In this document: positions 51,111 to 60,238 of the stretch, one piece after another
How positions within the stretch are numbered: the stretch's first letter is position 1
How the letters are laid out: each line of letters begins with the position of its first letter
NCBI RefSeq assembly: GCF_021295335.1
Contig: NZ_JAIWOT010000001.1
Coordinates: 2,141,001 to 2,205,000 of the forward strand
Direction of reading: 5' to 3'
DNA from: Komagataeibacter sp. FNDCF1
GTDB taxonomy: Bacteria; Pseudomonadota; Alphaproteobacteria; Acetobacterales; Acetobacteraceae
DNA length: 64,000 bases
Made by a program: the position numbers and the translations under genes
The notes under the pieces: model-generated
Told to the model about the DNA's origin: nothing
The model's input: the letters and a program-made list of their open reading frames with translations, nothing else
Database searches by the model: none

Positions 51111-51530
51111 GGCAGGGCGGGCTCACATCCAGGAAAGTGAATTCGGGAGGCGCAGATTTATTTGGTACAATATAACATAACAATCCAAAAAATCAGTGCA
51201 TCCGTTCCTGCCTGCGTTATGTTGTATTTATGCAACAATGCGCATGGACAGCACTGGCCGCGCATGCGCAGGACCTGCCGGAAACCGCAGGTTCATCCGC
51301 ACCGGCACACATAGTAATGGTGCATGATGGTCAGCACTGCCCCGATGCAGTGGCGCCATGACCCCGTTGGCAGCGAGATCCACGATGGCATCCTGGTCGC
51401 ACGCGGCGCGTGCGACACCAGTGAACCGGTGCCGCGATGGGACAGAGGCCACCGGCGTGATCCGGTACCTGTCCGCCAATGTTCGTTCGGGGAACCCGCC
51501 GCAGGCATCATGCCGCACGGGCGCGGGGGA
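51111..51530. other. Region between the TonB receptor and TetR genes
   Basis: 420 bp. The first ~130 bp are AT-rich with alternating TATGTTGTA-type words and should hold the receptor promoter. From 51241 GC rises; open frames on both strands match nothing recognised and may be gene remains. Confidence 0.4.
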
Positions 51531-52238
51531 TCAGTCGCCCGTGTGTTCCATGACAAGCGGGGGCAGGCGCGGCGTTTCGCGCAGATAGGCGTTCAGGAAT
51601 GTCCGTACGGCGGAGCGGGCGATGAAATTGATATGCGCCTCATCCGTATCGACCGGCAGTTGCATGCGGGCGCGTGCCGTGATGCGGGTCTGACACAGGG
51701 CGTAGAACTGCTCCGCCGCAAATACGGGATCGGGAATGTTCAGCACGCCCGCGTCATTATGCTGCATGAGCCATGCGGACAGGATGTTGATGGCCTTCTG
51801 CGGGCCATGTTTCCAGAAGGTCTCCGCCAGAGCGGGAAAATTACCCGCCTCGGAGATGATGATGCGATTGAGCATGAGCGACAGCGGCGAGGTCAGCAGG
51901 CGGATCATGGCCACGGCCAGATGATCGAGCGATTCCTCAAGGTTCGCCCCCTCGTCTATCCGGCTGAACAGGAGCGGCATCTTCTCGCACGCGCACTGCT
52001 CCACAAAGGCGGAGAACAGTGTGGCCTTGCTGTCGAAATAATTGTACAGCGTACCCTTGGACACACCGGCATCACGCGCAATGCCTGACATGCTGGCCCC
52101 TTCGTAGCCATGTTCGGCAAAAACCCGCGCGGCACCTGCCAGTATCTGCGCACGCTTGGCGGCGGAAGCCCCCGAAAGGCCGCAATCTTGCGCCTGTGCC
52201 TGACGTGGCCGGTCTGCCGTGGTGCCCATTGAAATCAT
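51531..52238 (-). CDS. TetR-family transcriptional regulator
   Basis: 235 residues (start at ATG 52238 or 52229). The N-terminal helix-turn-helix ILAGAARVFAEHGYEGASMSGIARDAGVSKGTLYNYFDSKATLF (split here about residues 30-73) is diagnostic; the C-terminal ligand domain resembles the AcrR/TetR_C group found with efflux genes. It is divergent from the outer-membrane efflux gene, and a perfect inverted repeat lies between them, implying direct control. Confidence 0.92.
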   Translation of the reverse strand: MISMGTTADRPRQAQAQDCGLSGASAAKRAQILAGAARVFAEHGYEGASMSGIARDAGVSKGTLYNYFDSKATLFSAFVEQCACEKMPLLFSRIDEGANLEESLDHLAVAMIRLLTSPLSLMLNRIIISEAGNFPALAETFWKHGPQKAINILSAWLMQHNDAGVLNIPDPVFAAEQFYALCQTRITARARMQLPVDTDEAHINFIARSAVRTFLNAYLRETPRLPPLVMEHTGD

Positions 52239-52267
52239 CCTGCTCCCAGTAATCGGTGCGTACTTTC

Positions 52268-52321
52268 GATTGACCCCGTGCGGAAAGCCGATAGGCTAGG
52301 GGACTGACCGAACTGATCGGT
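52268..52321 (+). promoter_or_regulatory. Efflux-gene promoter with TetR operator
   Basis: -35 TTGACC (52268-52273) and a weak -10 TAGGCT (52290-52295). Just downstream is the perfect inverted repeat TGACCGA-ACTGA-TCGGTCA (52303-52321), of the size and form bound by TetR dimers. Confidence 0.7.
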
Positions 52322-52402
52322 CATTTCAGCCATGGTAGCGAAACCATGCACTGGAATACAGATTTATATTAACCGTTTCAGGCACGACAGGGGGCCGCGT
52401 TG

Positions 52403-54049
52403 GTGGGTAGGGGAATTTCATGGCGCACGGCGGTGGTTGGATTGTCGGTCATGACCGCCGGGTGCGCGGTTGGCCCGAATTTCCACAAGCCCACCCCGTG
52501 GACACCCAAGCAGTACGGCGGCCCGGCCCGTATCGCGGCCGACGGCAGGAGCACCCCTGCGCAGGTGACAAGCCAGACTACGCCGGATGACCCCGATACC
52601 GCATGGTGGACCCTGTTCCATGATGCCGAACTGACCAGACTCGAACAGCGGGTCGCCACCGATAACCTGGATGTGCGCGCCTATGCCTACCGCATGGCCC
52701 AGAGCCGCGCGGAACTGCGCATTGCCGGCGCCGAACGCTATCCCGGCCTGTCGGCCACCGGTTCCTACGCCCGCCAGCAGTACAGCACCAAGATGCTGCA
52801 GCGCATCGTGACCGATGTGGAAAGCGATCCGCAACTGGCCAACACCCCCGGCTTTTCCCAGTTTGCGCCCGCACCGGGGGAAGCCAAGATTCCCCTGTTC
52901 AACCAGTGGCGCGACAGCGTGGACGCCACGTGGGAACTGGACCTGTGGGGCCGCGTGCGCCGTGAATACGAAGCCGCCGCCGCCAGCACCCAGGCCGTGA
53001 ACGAAGCCCGGCGCGGCATGCTGATCTCGCGCCAGTCCGAAGTGGCGCGCGATTACATGGAACTGCGCAACACGCAGGAACAGCTGCGCATCGTCATGGA
53101 AAACCGCGACGTGGCGAAATCCATGCTGGACCTGAACCAGCAGCGCTACACCAGGGGGCTGGCCAGCAACCTGGAAGTGGAACAGGCCCGCGCGCAGTAT
53201 GAGAACACGCTGGCGCAGATTCCCCAGCTTGAGCAGCAGCTTGTGCTGCAGGTCAATGCGCTGAGCCTGCTGATGGGCGCGCCGCCGCGCGCACTGTCCG
53301 ATGAACTGCTGACCGCTTCTGCCATCCCCCCCGTGCCGCCGCGCGTGCCCGTGGGCGTACCCTCCGAACTTGCGCGCCGCCGCCCCGATATCCGCCGCGC
53401 GGAAGCGAACCTGCATGCCGCCATTGCCCAGGTGGGCGAGGCCGTGGCCGAGTTCTATCCGCGCGTGACCATCAATGCAGGCTTCGGCTTTGAATCCCTG
53501 TCCTTCCGCGATCTGGGGTTCTGGAATGCCAAGGCATGGAATGTCGGCCCGTCCATCACGCTGCCCCTGTTCCAGGGCGGGCGCCTGCGGGGCCAGCTTG
53601 AACTGCGCAAGGCAGCCCAGAAGGAAGCGGCCATCAATTACCAGAAAACCGTGCTGGGTGCCTGGCATGACGTGGATAACGCCCTGACCGCCTATACCGA
53701 TGAACAGATCCGCCATGATGAACTGGCCCGGCGCGTGGAAGCCAGCCATCACGCGCTGGCACTGGCGCAGGACCAGTACCGCAACGGCATGGTAACCTAT
53801 CTGACCGTGCTGGACACACAGCGCCAGTACCTGGCCGCGGAATCCGACCTGACCACCAGCACCGCCACCATATCGGGCAATCTGGTGCGGCTGTACAATG
53901 CGCTGGGCGGCGGGTGGGAAACCACCTACCCCGAGCAGATCCGCCATACAAAGCAGGCCGGCAGGACCACCCCTTCCCCCACGACCGCAACGCCTGCACC
54001 CGCCCCGCAGGCGGCGTCCACCCCCGCAGCCACGCACCAGCCTGCATGA
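52403..54049 (+). CDS. NodT-family outer-membrane efflux lipoprotein
   Basis: 548 residues from GTG 52403 (AGGGGG 8 nt upstream); TTG 52400 is one codon earlier. Lipobox VMTAG|C21, then GPNFHKPTPWTP typical of RND outer-membrane factors, two TolC repeats, LARRRPDIRRAEANLHAAIAQVGEAVAEFYP, and VLDTQRQYLAAESDL. An Ala/Pro/Thr-rich tail (last ~45 residues) is non-conserved. No pump or fusion-protein gene is adjacent, so it probably serves a pump encoded elsewhere. Confidence 0.9.
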   Translation: MGRGISWRTAVVGLSVMTAGCAVGPNFHKPTPWTPKQYGGPARIAADGRSTPAQVTSQTTPDDPDTAWWTLFHDAELTRLEQRVATDNLDVRAYAYRMAQSRAELRIAGAERYPGLSATGSYARQQYSTKMLQRIVTDVESDPQLANTPGFSQFAPAPGEAKIPLFNQWRDSVDATWELDLWGRVRREYEAAAASTQAVNEARRGMLISRQSEVARDYMELRNTQEQLRIVMENRDVAKSMLDLNQQRYTRGLASNLEVEQARAQYENTLAQIPQLEQQLVLQVNALSLLMGAPPRALSDELLTASAIPPVPPRVPVGVPSELARRRPDIRRAEANLHAAIAQVGEAVAEFYPRVTINAGFGFESLSFRDLGFWNAKAWNVGPSITLPLFQGGRLRGQLELRKAAQKEAAINYQKTVLGAWHDVDNALTAYTDEQIRHDELARRVEASHHALALAQDQYRNGMVTYLTVLDTQRQYLAAESDLTTSTATISGNLVRLYNALGGGWETTYPEQIRHTKQAGRTTPSPTTATPAPAPQAASTPAATHQPA

Positions 54050-54160
54050 AAGCCACGTTAAAGGCTTGGCGCGCGTGCGCCTTGCTAGTATAAGCCGCCC
54101 CGTTCCCCACCGGCCGGAGCAGAGCCGCCACGGGGAACCACGGCGCAGGGACCAGTCATC

Positions 54161-54574
54161 ATGATTACATTGCCCCCCGATTATCGCCCTTCGGATAATG
54201 AAGAATTCATGAATCCGCAGCAGGTGGAATATTTCCGCCTCAAACTGCTGAAATGGCGAGCGGACCTTCTTAAGGAAGCGGATGAAACACTTGCCAGCCT
54301 GTCCGAAGGCGGCATTCACGAAGCTGACATTACCGACCGGGCCAGTGTCGAGACCGATCGTGCGCTTGAACTGCGCACACGTGACCGGGCACGCAAGCTG
54401 ATTTCCAAGATCAACCAGGCGCTGCTGCGCATTGAAGCCGGCTCCTATGGCTATTGTGAGGAAACCGGCGAGCCGATCGGCCTGAAGCGTCTGGAAGCCC
54501 GTCCCATCGCCACCCTGTCGATCGAGGCGCAGGAACGCCACGAACGCATGGAGCGCATCCACCGCGACGACTGA
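54161..54574 (+). CDS. dksA: DksA/TraR-type RNA polymerase-binding protein
   Basis: 137 residues. Coiled-coil arms (about 15-95, with the DxxDxA-like DITDRASVETDRALELRTRDR tip) and a C-terminal zinc-finger fold YGYCEETGEPIGLKRLEARPIATLSIEAQERHE. Only the first of the four zinc cysteines remains, as in single-Cys alphaproteobacterial DksA. DksA works with ppGpp on stable-RNA promoters. It precedes tRNA-Thr(GGT). Confidence 0.9.
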   Translation: MITLPPDYRPSDNEEFMNPQQVEYFRLKLLKWRADLLKEADETLASLSEGGIHEADITDRASVETDRALELRTRDRARKLISKINQALLRIEAGSYGYCEETGEPIGLKRLEARPIATLSIEAQERHERMERIHRDD

Positions 54575-54628
54575 ATTTTCCCTGCCCCGGTTCGACCGCC
54601 CCAATTTTCCAAAACACGAGAAAAGGGG

Positions 54629-54657
54629 TTGCCAGCCGGGTCAGGAAAAGTTAGGAA
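54629..54657 (+). promoter_or_regulatory. Possible promoter of tRNA-Thr(GGT)
   Basis: TTGCCA and TAGGAA spaced 17 nt, with the tRNA 5' end 13 nt further on. Confidence 0.4.
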
Positions 54658-54670
54658 GCGCGCATACCGT

Positions 54671-54747
<77 letters not shown>

Positions 54748-54796
54748 CCCCCTTGTTTTTCAATGACTTGTGTTTTTAGGCAAAGTCGCTGATAGC

Positions 54797-54811
54797 TAGC
54801 ATAGCCCTAGC
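54797..54811 (+). promoter_or_regulatory. Candidate left integrase arm site
   Basis: TAGCATAGCCCTAGC, 50 bp inside attL; 13 of 15 bases match the site at 63037-63051. It lies in the presumed integrase promoter. Confidence 0.45.
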
Positions 54812-54839
54812 GCAGCCGCGAAAAACCAAGGATTTTGGG

Positions 54840-56102
54840 GTGAATAAGCACAGTTCTAGCAAAGGCCGGAAACCATATAATCTGTTTCAGCCTGCCGGGT
54901 CTGCTAATTGGTCCGTTAGATTTTCGATTCGGGGACAGGGTCAAATCCGCAAAAGCCTTGGCACCCCCGATATTCACCGGGCAGAAATCAAGGCGCAGCG
55001 AATCTATTATGAAACGCTGTATAAGGCCGAAGAAGGCCTGAACGTTAAAGCCAGCACCATCAGCAAGATCATTGCCGAATTCGTGGCCGATATGGAAACC
55101 AAGGCCACGCAGGGCTTTATGCCCAAAAACGTGGCAAGCCAGAACAAAGCGATTTTGGAACGCTACGTGGATGGGTTCTTTGGTCCACATAATCCGAATT
55201 TCATCAGCACCAAAACCATCGACCAGTACCTATCATGGCGATCAGATTACTGGGTCACAGGGCCGGGTAAGGATATTGCCTACCTGACCTATGAACGGGG
55301 CGGCAAAACCATCACAGCGCCCGTCACAGCAAAGAAGCGCGTCCGTCCTTCTCCAGCTACCCTGAACAGGGAAAGGGCCGCCCTAAGCGCTTTCCTGCGC
55401 TACTGTTTTGATTCGCAATACATCAAGGCAATTCCTGAAATCCGAACGGTTAAAACTGGCTACACAGCCCGTCCCGGTTTTTCGGAAAAGGAATTTGAAG
55501 CCTTTTCCGCATATGCCCGCGCATCATCACAGGAAGCAGGGCTTCATCCAGCCGTATTTTATGATCGTTGGCTCTTTTTCCCGTATGTAAGTTTCATCGC
55601 CCTAAGCGGAATGCGCCCAACCGAAGTTAAGAATATGAAATGGGGCGATGTTATTGGTTTGGAAATCGATAAGGATGGCATTCCACGGGAAACAGATGTT
55701 CATTTGCGGGTTCATGGAAAAGGCCGATCACGCGAATTGATCCCGCGTGAAGAATTAGCCTTTGGTATCAGGATGTTATACAAATTTTATATAGATGAAG
55801 CAGGGTTCATACCTGATAAGAATGATTTCCTGTTCATGCACAAGGATAGAACGCAGTTCAAATCCTTCACCGGCCAGTTTAACAGGGCATTAGCTGCCAC
55901 CGGCCTTACAAGGGATTATCGTGGGGTAAAGCGCACGCCCTACAGCCTGCGCCACTACTATATCACTGAACAGCTAAGGCGCGGCGTGGATGCTTACATT
56001 CTGGCCCGCAATGTAGGCACCAGCGTAAAGATGCTGGAAGAACATTACGATCATAATACAAATGAGCGCTATAAAGAGATGTTGCGCCCCAGACGGAATT
56101 AG
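54840..56102 (+). CDS. int: Tyrosine site-specific integrase
   Basis: 420 residues from GTG 54840 (AAGGA 7 nt upstream). N-terminal SAM-like DNA-binding domain (about 60-180), then the catalytic domain: Arg in SGMRPTEVKNMKW (about 258), SLRHYY (about 370; the usual His two before Leu is replaced), NVGTSVKMLEEHYDH with nucleophile Tyr about 403. It would recombine the tRNA-Thr site with the element site. Lies 92 bp inside attL, reading into the element. Its stop abuts the stop of the convergent gene. Confidence 0.92.
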   Translation: MNKHSSSKGRKPYNLFQPAGSANWSVRFSIRGQGQIRKSLGTPDIHRAEIKAQRIYYETLYKAEEGLNVKASTISKIIAEFVADMETKATQGFMPKNVASQNKAILERYVDGFFGPHNPNFISTKTIDQYLSWRSDYWVTGPGKDIAYLTYERGGKTITAPVTAKKRVRPSPATLNRERAALSAFLRYCFDSQYIKAIPEIRTVKTGYTARPGFSEKEFEAFSAYARASSQEAGLHPAVFYDRWLFFPYVSFIALSGMRPTEVKNMKWGDVIGLEIDKDGIPRETDVHLRVHGKGRSRELIPREELAFGIRMLYKFYIDEAGFIPDKNDFLFMHKDRTQFKSFTGQFNRALAATGLTRDYRGVKRTPYSLRHYYITEQLRRGVDAYILARNVGTSVKMLEEHYDHNTNERYKEMLRPRRN

Positions 56103-56723
56103 CTACAAGCGGTCAAGCTCTTCTAGGTTTAGGAAGGGCTTGACCAAATTAGGAAAAATATTAACCAGAAAGTTTATTATTATGCTCCCGCATAAACTTG
56201 CCTCATTCATTAAATCATCATGTTCTATTTCGCTATCTTCATATTTTCTTCTAGAAGAAACCAACATCAATATGCTTTCCATTATAGTGTTAACTTCTAA
56301 AAAAACTTCAGCATCGTAAATAAAAATAAACTCATGGCTCATGGCAAGAAGAGAGTTGCTAACATTCTTTAAATTATCGTAAGATTCTTTAAAGATATTT
56401 GATCTAAATTCATTGATTTTGTCCTTAAAAGACTTATATAATTCATATCTCTTTTCAAAAACTTCTAGTTTGAGCTTTCCTCTGGCAATTTGTTTTTGTT
56501 CTTCTGAAAGTTTTAGCTGATTCTTCTGAAGATCATGTTGCCTTGTTGATAATTTCCATTGTTGCCATGCTACGTAAACCACAGCGAATGGCACTATTGC
56601 TCTGGCTCCTTCACAAATTGTATCCCACCATCCCTTGCCAGATGGAGGCATAGCATTGGTTACGAAAACCATCGGTGGGGTATTCAGCACATCCGGCGCA
56701 TGCGCCAATGTATTCAAATCCAA
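56103..56723 (-). CDS. Membrane-anchored coiled-coil protein, unknown function
   Basis: 206 residues, no family recognised. One hydrophobic segment (about 39-56, ARAIVPFAVVYVAW) near the N terminus is followed by a charged coiled coil (about 57-125: Q/K/E-rich, LSEEQKQIARGKLKLEVFEKRYELYKSF split here) and a helical C-terminal domain. It starts 2 bp after the serine recombinase stop, so the two are probably co-transcribed. AT-rich codon use sets it apart from the chromosome. Possible cargo or immunity-type gene by position only. Confidence 0.65.
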   Translation of the reverse strand: MDLNTLAHAPDVLNTPPMVFVTNAMPPSGKGWWDTICEGARAIVPFAVVYVAWQQWKLSTRQHDLQKNQLKLSEEQKQIARGKLKLEVFEKRYELYKSFKDKINEFRSNIFKESYDNLKNVSNSLLAMSHEFIFIYDAEVFLEVNTIMESILMLVSSRRKYEDSEIEHDDLMNEASLCGSIIINFLVNIFPNLVKPFLNLEELDRL

Positions 56724-56725
56724 GC

Positions 56726-57286
56726 CTAAAATCCTTTCAGTGCCCTATATACGCTCATACGGCTGATATTCAGGGCTTTGGCTATGTCAGTAGCTTTCTG
56801 CCCTTCTGCCTTCATCTGCCTGATCTTTAATGCCTGATTCATAGCAGTTGGCTTTCGCCCTTTATAGCGCCCATCTGTCTTTGCTTTGGCAATGCCTTCC
56901 GCCTGTCTTTCCTTCATCAAATCGCGTTCGAATTCAGCCACAGCGGCCAGCATGGTCAACATCAGTTTGCTTGTGGGATTGCGGGTATCCAACTCCTGGC
57001 CCCCCATTGAAAGGATCAGCAAGGCAGCGCCCTTGCCTTCAATATCTTTTACCAACGCCAGCAGGTCAGCCGTTGAACGTGCCAGCCGGTCAGGCTTGGC
57101 AACCACCAGCACATCACCAGCCCGCAAGTTATCCATACAGGCTGCCATTTCTGGTCTATGGGCGGAGGTAGCTGAAACCTGTTCCGCATAAACCTTGGCG
57201 CACCCCTTGGCTTCCAGTTCCCGGATCTGGCCTTCTAAGCCAGCAACCTGATCTGCCGTGCTGGTGCGTGCGTAACCAATGAACAT
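56726..57286 (-). CDS. Serine recombinase (resolvase/invertase)
   Basis: 186 residues. Catalytic Ser9 in IGYARTST, then ...DVLVVAKPDRLARS and MLTMLAAVAEFERDLMKERQAEGIAKAK, the E-helix of small serine recombinases, and a C-terminal helix-turn-helix (about 148-186, TDIAKALNISRMSVYRAL). AGGGG lies 6 nt before ATG 57286. A palindromic array of TGTAACTTTAGG words upstream is a likely binding/crossover region. It may resolve multimers or invert DNA. Confidence 0.93.
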   Translation of the reverse strand: MFIGYARTSTADQVAGLEGQIRELEAKGCAKVYAEQVSATSAHRPEMAACMDNLRAGDVLVVAKPDRLARSTADLLALVKDIEGKGAALLILSMGGQELDTRNPTSKLMLTMLAAVAEFERDLMKERQAEGIAKAKTDGRYKGRKPTAMNQALKIRQMKAEGQKATDIAKALNISRMSVYRALKGF

Positions 57287-57301
57287 GAAAATCCCCTGAT
57301 C

Positions 57302-57404
57302 TGTAACTTTAGGCTCTTAGATGTTCATGAAGGTATGTAACATAAACCAGATTTACAACCCTAAAGTTACATAAATCTGTAACATCCAGATTGTAACTTT
57401 AGGG
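57302..57404. promoter_or_regulatory. Candidate res/operator site of the serine recombinase
   Basis: Three copies of TGTAACTTTAGG: 57302-57313 and 57392-57403 direct, 57360-57371 inverted. The last two form perfect 13-bp arms CCCTAAAGTTACA / TGTAACTTTAGGG with an inner AATCTG/CAGAT pairing. Confidence 0.6.
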
Positions 57405-57765
57405 CATGGTCTATCGTTACAAACTTACATTTGGATTCGGGCTTTATAAGAAAACCTTGGCGCGGCGATGGATGCCCGAACGCAAAAGGTTTTCATTCTG
57501 GTATGGGGCTTAGCTGGCAGGGGTTATATGTTTTTCAACCCATGCAAAAATGTTCCTGAATTCGGATTCCGCTGTATCAGGTGGTGATGGCCTGTACCCC
57601 AAACCATCATAGGCTTCTTTGATACGTTCAGGTGGCACGCCTGCCTTATAAAGCCATGTAATGAATTGCGTTGCGCCTTTATGGCTATGCTGAAACCAAC
57701 CAACAGCCGATTTGATGGCACCGGCATACGGATCATTGCCTTTAGTCAATGCCTTTGCGGCTTTA

Positions 57766-58695
57766 GAGCCCGATCCGAAAGTTTTTGAACAATACCAGCC
57801 TGTTGTGATTCATCCGTCTTTGCGAAGAGATGGAGTGAATGGTGACATGGACTGGTATTGCCCGGCGCGAGTATAGCCGGGAAGGCTTGCGATATCCATC
57901 GGACATGACGGACGGGGAGTGGACTTTGATCATGCCATTTGTGCCCCCTGCGAAACGGGGCGGTCGTCCGCGCACGACGGATATGCGCGAGGTGGTCAAC
58001 GCGATGCTCTACATAGCCTCGGCCGGGTGCGCGTGGCGTCTGCTGCCGAAATGCTTTCCGCCGGTCTCGACCGTCAGGCGCTATTTTTACGCCTGGCGTG
58101 ATGCCGGAGTATTCGAGGCCATGAATACGGTGCTGGTCATGAGCCTGCGCGAGATCGAGGGGCGTGACGCCTCTCCGAGCGCAGGCGTGATTGACAGCCA
58201 GTCGGTGAAAACCACGGAAAGTGGCGGGATTTCAGGCTATGACGCGGGGAAAAAGGTCAAGGGCCGCAAGCGCCATATCGTGACGGATACCTGCGGCTTC
58301 CTGATCTTTCTCCTCGTTCATGCCGCCGACATCCAGGACCGTGATGGGGCCGTTGATGTCCTGGCAGCGATACGCAGGCGCTTTCCCTGGCTGCGCCACA
58401 TCTTTGCTGATGGCGGTTATGCTGGCGACAAATTGCGAAACGCGCTCGCCGCCATGGGAAAATGGACCCTCGAAATCATCAGGCGGTCCGATACGACGAA
58501 GGGCTTTCAGATCCTGCCGCGTCGCTGGGTGGTGGAACGGACATTCGCATGGCTGGGACGGTGCAGGCGGCTCGCCAAAGATTGGGAACAATCCATTGCT
58601 TCCTCAACCGCATGGACATTGATCGCCTCGATCCGAATGCTCACACGACGGACAGCAAGGCATTGTCAGGGTTGAAAAACTTTCGGATCGGGCTC
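57766..58695 (+). mobile_element. IS5-family element (IS1031 group), copy 1
   Basis: 930 bp with terminal inverted repeats beginning GAGCCCGATCCGAAAG (21 bp perfect) and 3-bp target duplication TTA on both sides (57763-57765, 58696-58698). Size, repeat and TNA target fit IS1031 of acetic acid bacteria. Confidence 0.93.
57839..58675 (+). CDS. IS5-family transposase, copy 1
   Basis: 278 residues. Insertion-element domain at the N terminus (LRYPSDMTDGEWTLIMPFVPP), then the DDE domain: Asp in VIDSQSVKTTE, Asp in FADGGYAGDKL, Glu in VVERTFAWLGRCRRLAKDWE. Reads opposite to the gene it interrupts. It differs from copy 2 at about seven residues (for example Gly17/Arg, Val/Ile in STVRR, Asn/Ser in LRNAL). 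Confidence 0.95.
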   Translation: MVTWTGIARREYSREGLRYPSDMTDGEWTLIMPFVPPAKRGGRPRTTDMREVVNAMLYIASAGCAWRLLPKCFPPVSTVRRYFYAWRDAGVFEAMNTVLVMSLREIEGRDASPSAGVIDSQSVKTTESGGISGYDAGKKVKGRKRHIVTDTCGFLIFLLVHAADIQDRDGAVDVLAAIRRRFPWLRHIFADGGYAGDKLRNALAAMGKWTLEIIRRSDTTKGFQILPRRWVVERTFAWLGRCRRLAKDWEQSIASSTAWTLIASIRMLTRRTARHCQG

Positions 58696-59242
58696 TTAGC
58701 TTTCGCCCTTTTGGCTTCCCTGTCTTGAAATTCAACCAATTCCCGCTGTTCTTTACGGGCTAGCGCTAGCTGCGGGCTTATGTCCAATGGCCCCAGATCT
58801 GTACGTTTATGGCATTGGCATGGGCTAGCACTTGATGGGGATGCGGGTCGATACCAAAGGCGCGAAATGTTCTTGCAGGCATCATCCAGCGCAAAACCTT
58901 GTTTGCCAAATAGCGAATTCAGCACCATGAAAACCAACCTATTTTCATCGGCATCGGGAATGGATTGCGCTAGTTCAAGGATAACCCTGAATTTATGGTG
59001 CGTGGGCTTGTGGGAATGGGTTGTATAAAGAAACCAGTTACAACCCAAGGTGCCAAGATAGGTAATTACCTCATTGATCTGGTTCCCCTGATCATCAAAA
59101 TCCAAGCCGAAAAGGTTGGTTGGCCGCGCGTTTTCATTGCTACGGCCTTTCTTGAAAGTTGTAAGGCACAACATACCAACATCCGCCTTATTGGCTTTTA
59201 TGCGAATGGCCCTTTTTTCAAGCCATTCGCATAATTCCTTAG

Positions 59243-60171
59243 AGCCCGATCCGAAAGTTTTTCAACCCTGACAATGCCTTGCTGTCCGTCGTGTGAGCAT
59301 TCGGATTGAGGCGATCAATGTCCATGCGGTTGAGGAAGCAATGGATTGTTCCCAATCTTTGGCGAGCCGCCTGCATCGTCCCAGCCATGCGAATGTCCGT
59401 TCCACCACCCAGCGACGCGGCAGGATCTGAAAACCCTTCACCGTATCGGACCGCCTGATGATTTCGAGGGTCCATTTTCCCATGGAGGCGAGCGCGGATC
59501 GCAATTTGTCGCCAGCATAGCCGCCATCAGCGAAGATGTGGCGCAGCCAGGGAAAGCGCCTGCGTATCGCTGCCAGAACATCAACGGCCCCATCACGGTC
59601 CTGGATATCAGCGGCATGAACGAGGAGAAAGATCAGGAAGCCGCAGGTATCCGTCACGATATGGCGCTTGCGGCCCTTGACCTTCTTCCCCGCGTCATAG
59701 CCCGAAATCCCGCCGCTTTCCGTGGTTTTCACCGACTGGCTGTCAATCACGCCCGCGCTCGGAGAGGCGTCACGTCCCTCGATCTCGCGCAGGCTCATGA
59801 CCAGCACCGTATTCATGACCTCGAACACTCCGGCATCACGCCAGGCGTAAAAATAGCGCCTGATGGTCGAGACCGGCGGAAAGCATTTCGGCAGCAGACG
59901 CCACGCACACCCGGCCGAGGCTATGTAGAGCATCGCATTGACCACCTCGCGCATATCCGTCGTGCGCGGACGACCGCCCCGTTTCGCCGGGGGCACAAAT
60001 GGCATGATCAAAGTCCACTCCCCGTCCGTCATGTCCGATGGATATCGCAATCTTTCCCGGCTATACTCGCGCCGGGCAATACCAGTCCATGTCACCATTC
60101 ACTCCATCTCTCTGCAAAGACGGATGAATCACAACAGGCTGGTATTGTTCAAAAACTTTCGGATCGGGCTC
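59243..60171 (-). mobile_element. IS5-family element (IS1031 group), copy 2
   Basis: 929 bp, same terminal repeats, inverted relative to copy 1, flanked by TTA at 59240-59242 and 60172-60174. Confidence 0.93.
59262..60098 (-). CDS. IS5-family transposase, copy 2
   Basis: 278 residues with all DDE residues intact (VIDSQSVKTTE, FADGGYAGDKL, VVERTFAWLGR). About 97% identical to copy 1, so the two were probably separate insertions of related isoforms rather than a local duplication. Confidence 0.95.
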   Translation of the reverse strand: MVTWTGIARREYSRERLRYPSDMTDGEWTLIMPFVPPAKRGGRPRTTDMREVVNAMLYIASAGCAWRLLPKCFPPVSTIRRYFYAWRDAGVFEVMNTVLVMSLREIEGRDASPSAGVIDSQSVKTTESGGISGYDAGKKVKGRKRHIVTDTCGFLIFLLVHAADIQDRDGAVDVLAAIRRRFPWLRHIFADGGYAGDKLRSALASMGKWTLEIIRRSDTVKGFQILPRRWVVERTFAWLGRCRRLAKDWEQSIASSTAWTLIASIRMLTRRTARHCQG

Positions 60172-60238
60172 TTAAAGTTGGCTTTGTTAATGCCTTTCTG
60201 TTTTGTATCTAGGTTGTTATTGAAAAGGGAAATGCTGA

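Noticed and set aside
51228-51518. Possible gene between the TonB receptor and TetR genes
   Set aside because: No recognisable domain, no ribosome binding site, and low-quality frames on both strands.
57766-60171. Composite transposon formed by the two IS copies
   Set aside because: The DNA between them is the middle of the gene they interrupt, and each copy has its own TTA duplication.
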